64,000 bases of DNA from JAUVXJ01 sp034411995 (GTDB lineage Bacteria > Chloroflexota > Anaerolineae > UBA7937 > B3-Chlor). Every line of letters starts with the position of its first letter. The stretch's first letter is position 1. Below are positions 60,048-64,000 of the stretch, piece by piece. The notes beneath the pieces were generated by a model. It ran no database searches and had not been told where the DNA came from. It saw nothing but the letters and a program-made list of their open reading frames with translations. Where the stretch lies: positions 62,001 to 126,000 of the forward strand of contig DAOUME010000005.1 of assembly GCA_034411995.1 (NCBI GenBank), written 5' to 3'. The translations under genes were made by a program, and so were the position numbers.

Positions 60048-61196
60048 TCAATCCTTCATCATCTCTCTGGCAATGATGATCCGCTGGACTTCTGAAGTGC
60101 CTTCGTAGATCTCGGTGATCTTGGCATCTCGGAAGTACCGTTCGACGTTGTACTCTCTCACGTATCCATAGCCGCCGTGGATCTGTACGGCCTTGTGGGC
60201 GGCCCACATGGCTGTCTCCGACGCGTACAGCTTGGCCATGGCTGCCTCCAGGCCGTAACGCTCCTTTCGTTGCTTCTTGACCGCCGCTTTCAGAGTCAGA
60301 AGCCGTGCGGCCTCGGTCCTGGTGCCCATGTCCGCGAGCATGAACTGAATGGCCTGGTGGCGGGCAAGAGGCTTGCCAAACTGCTCGCGCTCCAAGGCGT
60401 AGTCGCGGGAGGCCTCGATCGAAGCCTGAGCGATGCCCAGGGCCTGAGCAGCGATGCCGATCCTCCCTGCGTCAAGCACTTCCATGGCGATCCTGAAGCC
60501 TTGCCCCTCGTCGCCAAGCCGCCTGGAGACAGGCACTCGGCAATCCTCGAAAGAGAGTGCCGCCGTGTTCGCGCCTCGGATGCCGAGCTTTTCCTCGGGT
60601 TTTCCGGCAGTGAAGCCGGGAGTGTCGGCGTCTATGAGCAGACAACTGATGCCGTGATGTCTGGGCTTGACCTCCGGGTCGGTCACGCAGAAGACGACGT
60701 GAAAGTCCGCCACACCGCCGCTGCTGATGAAGTTCTTGGCACCGTTGACGATATAGTGATCTCCGTCTCTCACGGCCCTGGTACGCTGATTGGTGGCATC
60801 GGAGCCAGCCTGTGGCTCAGAAAGACAGAAAGCGCCAATGCGCTGGAATGATGCTGCTGGTCGCAGGTACATCTCTCGTTGCTCAGGCGTGGCGTATTTG
60901 ACCAGGCCATGGCAGACCAGCGAGTTGTTGACGGACATGATCGTGCCCGTCGCCGCACACGCCTTGGATACCTCCTCCAGGGCCACGACGTAGCTGACCG
61001 TGTCGGCCCCTGTGCCACCAGCCTCCTCTGGGACCTCGATACCCATCAGACCCAGCTCCCCCATCCTCCGGCAGTTGTCGAAGGGATACTCCTCGGTCTG
61101 GTCTATGACAGGTGCGGCGGGGGCCAGGACTTCAGTGGCGAAGTCCCTGGCGAGTTCCTGTATCATGCGTTGTTCGTCAGTCAGATTGAAGTCCAT
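60048..61196 (-). CDS. Acyl-CoA dehydrogenase
   Basis: The 382-residue FAD enzyme has the CLSEPQAGSDA and NGAKNFISSGG substrate/FAD motifs and the catalytic Glu in IYEGTSEVQR. It oxidises acyl-CoA to 2-enoyl-CoA and passes electrons to ETF. ATG 61196 is chosen over the longer frame (to 61316) for MDFNLTDEQRMIQEL, the family start, and AGGAG ahead. Confidence 0.93.
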   Translation of the reverse strand: MDFNLTDEQRMIQELARDFATEVLAPAAPVIDQTEEYPFDNCRRMGELGLMGIEVPEEAGGTGADTVSYVVALEEVSKACAATGTIMSVNNSLVCHGLVKYATPEQREMYLRPAASFQRIGAFCLSEPQAGSDATNQRTRAVRDGDHYIVNGAKNFISSGGVADFHVVFCVTDPEVKPRHHGISCLLIDADTPGFTAGKPEEKLGIRGANTAALSFEDCRVPVSRRLGDEGQGFRIAMEVLDAGRIGIAAQALGIAQASIEASRDYALEREQFGKPLARHQAIQFMLADMGTRTEAARLLTLKAAVKKQRKERYGLEAAMAKLYASETAMWAAHKAVQIHGGYGYVREYNVERYFRDAKITEIYEGTSEVQRIIIAREMMKD

Positions 61197-61331
61197 GCTG
61201 ATGACTCCTGCCAGTTGCTGTAGAAGGTTTTCCAGTCTCAGTGGCCGGGAGGCCCTACCGACTTCGCCGGTCTGTCGGGCGCAGGCACTGGAAAGCCGGG
61301 TTATGGGCCCCCTCAACGAGCGATCCCGTGC

Positions 61332-62072
61332 TCACATCCTCCATCCGCCAGTCACCTCGATGCTGGCGCCCGTTATGTAGCTGGCCTCATCTGAGGCCAG
61401 GAAGGCTGCGACGTAGGCGATGTGCTCCGGGGTTCCCACACGTTGCAGCGGTATCTCCTCGATCATCGGTTGGAGATACTTATCCGGGATACCCCTGAGA
61501 AGTGGTGTGTCGATCATTCCTGGCAGTATGGCGTTGACGGTGATGTTATGCCGGGCCAGTTCGCGTGCGGCGCTCTTGGTGAAACCGATCATGCCCGCCT
61601 TGGAGGCAGCGTAGTTCGAATCTCCGATCGTGCCTGTTCGCCCATAGATGGAGGAGATGTTGACGATCCTCCCGTACTTGGCGGGAATCATCTGGCGTGC
61701 GGCTGCCCGAGTAGTCCTGAAGACGCCCTTGAGATTCACATCGAGCACTTCGTCCCAGGCTTGTTCGTTCAGTTTGAGCAGGGTGGCGCTGCGGGCAATT
61801 CCAGCGTTGTTGACCAGGATGTCTATTCTGCCGAACTCCTCCACGGCGATTTGCACGAGACGGAGAACCTCGTCTGGATCAGAGACGTCGGTCCGTACCG
61901 CCCTGGTCTCGTGGCCTGCGGCCTCTATCTGTCGGGCTGTCTCCAGGGCGGTCTCTTCGCTCACGTCGGACACGACCACATGGGCCCCCTTCTTTGCCAG
62001 CGTGAAGGCGATCGCCTGTCCAATGCCCTGCCCGGACCCGGTCACGATGGCCACCCTGTCTTTCAGGATCAT
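61332..62072 (-). CDS. Short-chain dehydrogenase, FabG type (3-oxoacyl-ACP/CoA reductase)
   Basis: The Rossmann TGSGQGIG motif, NNAGIARS, catalytic Ser in VNISSIYG and YAASK are all present, with the FabG-like C-terminal ITGASIEVTGGWRM. In this acyl-CoA cluster it may interconvert 3-hydroxyacyl- and 3-oxoacyl-CoA or ACP. Confidence 0.9.
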   Translation of the reverse strand: MILKDRVAIVTGSGQGIGQAIAFTLAKKGAHVVVSDVSEETALETARQIEAAGHETRAVRTDVSDPDEVLRLVQIAVEEFGRIDILVNNAGIARSATLLKLNEQAWDEVLDVNLKGVFRTTRAAARQMIPAKYGRIVNISSIYGRTGTIGDSNYAASKAGMIGFTKSAARELARHNITVNAILPGMIDTPLLRGIPDKYLQPMIEEIPLQRVGTPEHIAYVAAFLASDEASYITGASIEVTGGWRM

Positions 62073-62209
62073 GCTTTGCTAACTCCGTCTCAAATGCAGC
62101 CCATCACTGGCCAGGCACCGCAGCCGGCCTGGGCCAGGATGTCTCTGGAAGGAACCCGCGCGCCGCCGCTGAAACCCGAGTCGCTGCGCAGCGCGTGACT
62201 TGGCGAAGA

Positions 62210-63397
62210 TCACATCTCTATGCTCATAGCCACAGCCTCTCCGCCTCCCAGACACAGGGCTGCAAGTCCCAGGCTCGCACCGCGATCCTTCATGGCGTAG
62301 ATGAGGGTGACGAGGAGACGCGCGCCACTGCACCCGATGGGGTGTCCAAGGGCAATAGCGCCGCCGTTGACGTCAAGTCTGTCCCAGTCCAACCCCAGTT
62401 TCCTCCCGTCGGCGATGCTCTGCGACGCGAACGCCTCGTTTATCTCCATGAGGTCGAAATCCTGGATGGCGTGACCCGTGCTGGCCATGAGCTTCTCCAC
62501 CGCATGCACAGGAGCGAAAAAGACCCACCTGGGCTCGACCGCGGCCTGGGCGAATCCAGAGATGCGGGCCATGGGCTCCAGCCCAAGCTCTCTGGCCCTC
62601 CTGGCGCTGGTGATGACGACGGCTGCTGCACCGTCGGTGATCGCCGACGAGTTGCCTGCGGTGCACTTGCCATCCTTCTTGAACGCTGGTGGAAGCTTCG
62701 CCAGGGCCTCGATGCTGGTGTCAGCCCGGGGGTTCTCATCAGTATCGAAGATGATCGGGTCTCCTCTTCTTTGTGGGACAGTGATGGGGACGATCTCGTC
62801 TTTGAATCTTCCCTCGCGGATGGCGGCGATGGCCTTCCTGTGACTCTGGAGGGCGAACTCGTCCATCTCCGCGCGGGAGATACTCATCGCCTCGGCGATG
62901 AGTTCGGCCGCATTGCCCATGTGCCAGTTCTCGACCGGGCACCAGAGACCATCATGGACTGTAGCATCCACGAGTTCAGCATTCCCCAAACGAAAGCCGG
63001 TGCGCGCGTTCGGGAGGAGGTGTGGGCCCCCGTTCATGCTTTCCATACCTGCTGCCACGATGATCTCGGCAGCGCCGGCGGCGATAGCGTTGGCTCCCAT
63101 GGCGACCGTCTTCAAGCTGGAGCCGCAGACCTTGTTCACCGTCGTGGCTCCGACGGACGGCGGGAGGCCAGCTTTGAGCGCTGCCTGGCGCGCAGGCGCC
63201 TGACCGCACCCGGCCTGAATCACCTGTCCGGCCAGTACCTCGTCGATGGCGGCAGGGTCGACGCCCGCTCTCTCCACGGCGGCTCTGATGGCGGCACCAC
63301 CCAGTTCGACTGCGGGGAGGGCTGCTAGGGCACCCCCGAAACGACCGATGGCGGTTCTTGCTGCGCTAACGATGACTACCTCAGGGTAGGTTGTCAT
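62210..63397 (-). CDS. Acetyl-CoA acetyltransferase (thiolase) 1
   Basis: The thiolase signature set is complete: nucleophile Cys in KVCGSSLKTV, GGAIALGHPIGCSGAR, and the second Cys in ALCLGGGEAVAM. It condenses or cleaves acetoacetyl-type CoA. GAGGTGAGAA precedes the ATG. Confidence 0.93.
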   Translation of the reverse strand: MTTYPEVVIVSAARTAIGRFGGALAALPAVELGGAAIRAAVERAGVDPAAIDEVLAGQVIQAGCGQAPARQAALKAGLPPSVGATTVNKVCGSSLKTVAMGANAIAAGAAEIIVAAGMESMNGGPHLLPNARTGFRLGNAELVDATVHDGLWCPVENWHMGNAAELIAEAMSISRAEMDEFALQSHRKAIAAIREGRFKDEIVPITVPQRRGDPIIFDTDENPRADTSIEALAKLPPAFKKDGKCTAGNSSAITDGAAAVVITSARRARELGLEPMARISGFAQAAVEPRWVFFAPVHAVEKLMASTGHAIQDFDLMEINEAFASQSIADGRKLGLDWDRLDVNGGAIALGHPIGCSGARLLVTLIYAMKDRGASLGLAALCLGGGEAVAMSIEM

Positions 63398-63453
63398 TTC
63401 TCACCTCTGGGTTCGGACGCAACGACGCGGTGCTGTCAACCAGCAGACAGCTT

Positions 63454-64000
63454 CTATCTGCCCAGCACGGCGGCCATACCTTGCCCGCCGCCGATGCACA
63501 TCGTCACCAAGCCGAGGTGGTGATCTCTCCGCTGCATCTCATGGATGATCGTGACCACCAGCCGAGCCCCTGTGCACCCTATGGGGTGCCCCAGGGAGAT
63601 CCCACTCCCGTGTACGTTGGTGTTGTCGAGACTGAGGCCAAGTTCGCGCATACAGGCTATGGCTTGGGCCGCGAAGGCCTCGTTCAGCTCAATCACGTCC
63701 ATGTCCTCGACTGACAAACCCGCTTTGTCCAGGGCCTTTCTCACACTGGGAACCACGCCCAGACCCATGTAGGCAGGGTCAACGGCCCCGGAGGCGTAGG
63801 ACTTGATGCTGACGACAGGTTCGATGCCCAGCTCCTCCGCCTTTTCTCGCGACATGAGGACCACGGCCGCTGCGGCATCGTTGATGCCGGAGGCGTTGCC
63901 GGCCGTGACGGTGCCGTCCTTCTTGAAGGCGGGCTTGAGTTTGGCCATCTTCTCCAGGCTGGTGTCCATAGGCCGCTCGTCGGTGTCGAAGACCACTGGA
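63454..64000 (-). CDS. Thiolase 2, truncated by the window edge
   Basis: Only the C-terminal ~180 residues are in the window. NVHGSGISLGHPIGCTGAR and TMCIGGGQGMAAV give the His and second Cys of thiolases. It is a diverged tandem copy of the downstream thiolase (62210-63397); the frame stays open to the right edge. The pair probably have different chain-length preferences. Confidence 0.9.
   Translation of the reverse strand, partial: PVVFDTDERPMDTSLEKMAKLKPAFKKDGTVTAGNASGINDAAAAVVLMSREKAEELGIEPVVSIKSYASGAVDPAYMGLGVVPSVRKALDKAGLSVEDMDVIELNEAFAAQAIACMRELGLSLDNTNVHGSGISLGHPIGCTGARLVVTIIHEMQRRDHHLGLVTMCIGGGQGMAAVLGR

Noticed and set aside
62195..63328. 377-codon open frame antisense to thiolase 1
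   Set aside because: A shadow of the thiolase gene, with no family resemblance and no start signal.

Overview
The window is 64 kb of GC-rich bacterial DNA, densely coded, with no rRNA, tRNA, insertion sequence, phage gene or CRISPR array that I could find. Gene content (ATP-sulfurylase/APS kinase module, YVTN and FG-GAP surface proteins, CapA lipoproteins, AmmeMemoRadiSam genes, archease-RtcB, archaeal-type DNA ligase, acyl-CoA carboxylase and thiolases) and the promoter style (sigma-70 boxes with 16-18 bp spacers) fit a Chloroflexota-like bacterium, probably of the Anaerolineae side. That placement is inference, not a search result. The organism decodes UGA as selenocysteine, judging from selD.

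Layout. 1-9.4 kb: the end of a LarA-family gene, an fmdB-csoR operon behind a consensus promoter and a CsoR-type operator, a large membrane-anchored glycosidase-like/YVTN protein, a sulfate-activation module in which ATP sulfurylase is fused to an alkaline-phosphatase-superfamily domain, APS kinase with an unusual tail, and a response-regulator adenylate cyclase. 9.4-20.4 kb: a flavin reductase, then a selenium/sulfur-handling group (class-V desulfurase, YedF, DUF3343 protein) behind a long, highly folded leader, a divergent radical SAM-UbiA pair, then a plus-strand run of small membrane protein, DUF362 protein, epimerase, selD with an in-frame UGA, phosphoesterase and MTA/SAH nucleosidase. 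20.4-22.5 kb: biotin carrier and biotin carboxylase. 22.6-30 kb: a five-gene minus-strand operon resB-ccsA-radical SAM (Tat signal)-MEMO/AMMECR1 lipoprotein-spermidine-synthase-like membrane protein, which suggests an extracytoplasmic AmmeMemoRadiSam system beside cytochrome c maturation genes.

30.3-43.4 kb: a HAD-like protein, a DNA ligase with an in-frame amber codon near its N-terminus, then a surface-protein block: a CapA/beta-propeller lipoprotein, a RodZ-like HTH-membrane-M1 peptidase fusion, a second CapA/propeller protein with the domains in the opposite order, an M14 carboxypeptidase lipoprotein (the last three translationally coupled), era and a DUF3795-HD protein. 43.4-53.5 kb: a long minus-strand information-processing operon nusA-ylxR-infB-rbfA-nrnA-truB-ribF-archease-rtcB, with a hairpin in its leader and no rimP in front. 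53.7-57.9 kb: proS, an MBL hydrolase, a small membrane protein and an M20 peptidase. 58-64 kb: a minus-strand acyl-CoA cluster (two thiolases, FabG-type reductase, acyl-CoA dehydrogenase, carboxyltransferase) ending in an RNase H-like gene.

The strongest candidates for unusual biology are the exported AmmeMemoRadiSam operon, the CapA/propeller/peptidase surface block, the Sat-phosphatase fusion with its displaced tail, and the structured leader RNA ahead of the selenium genes.
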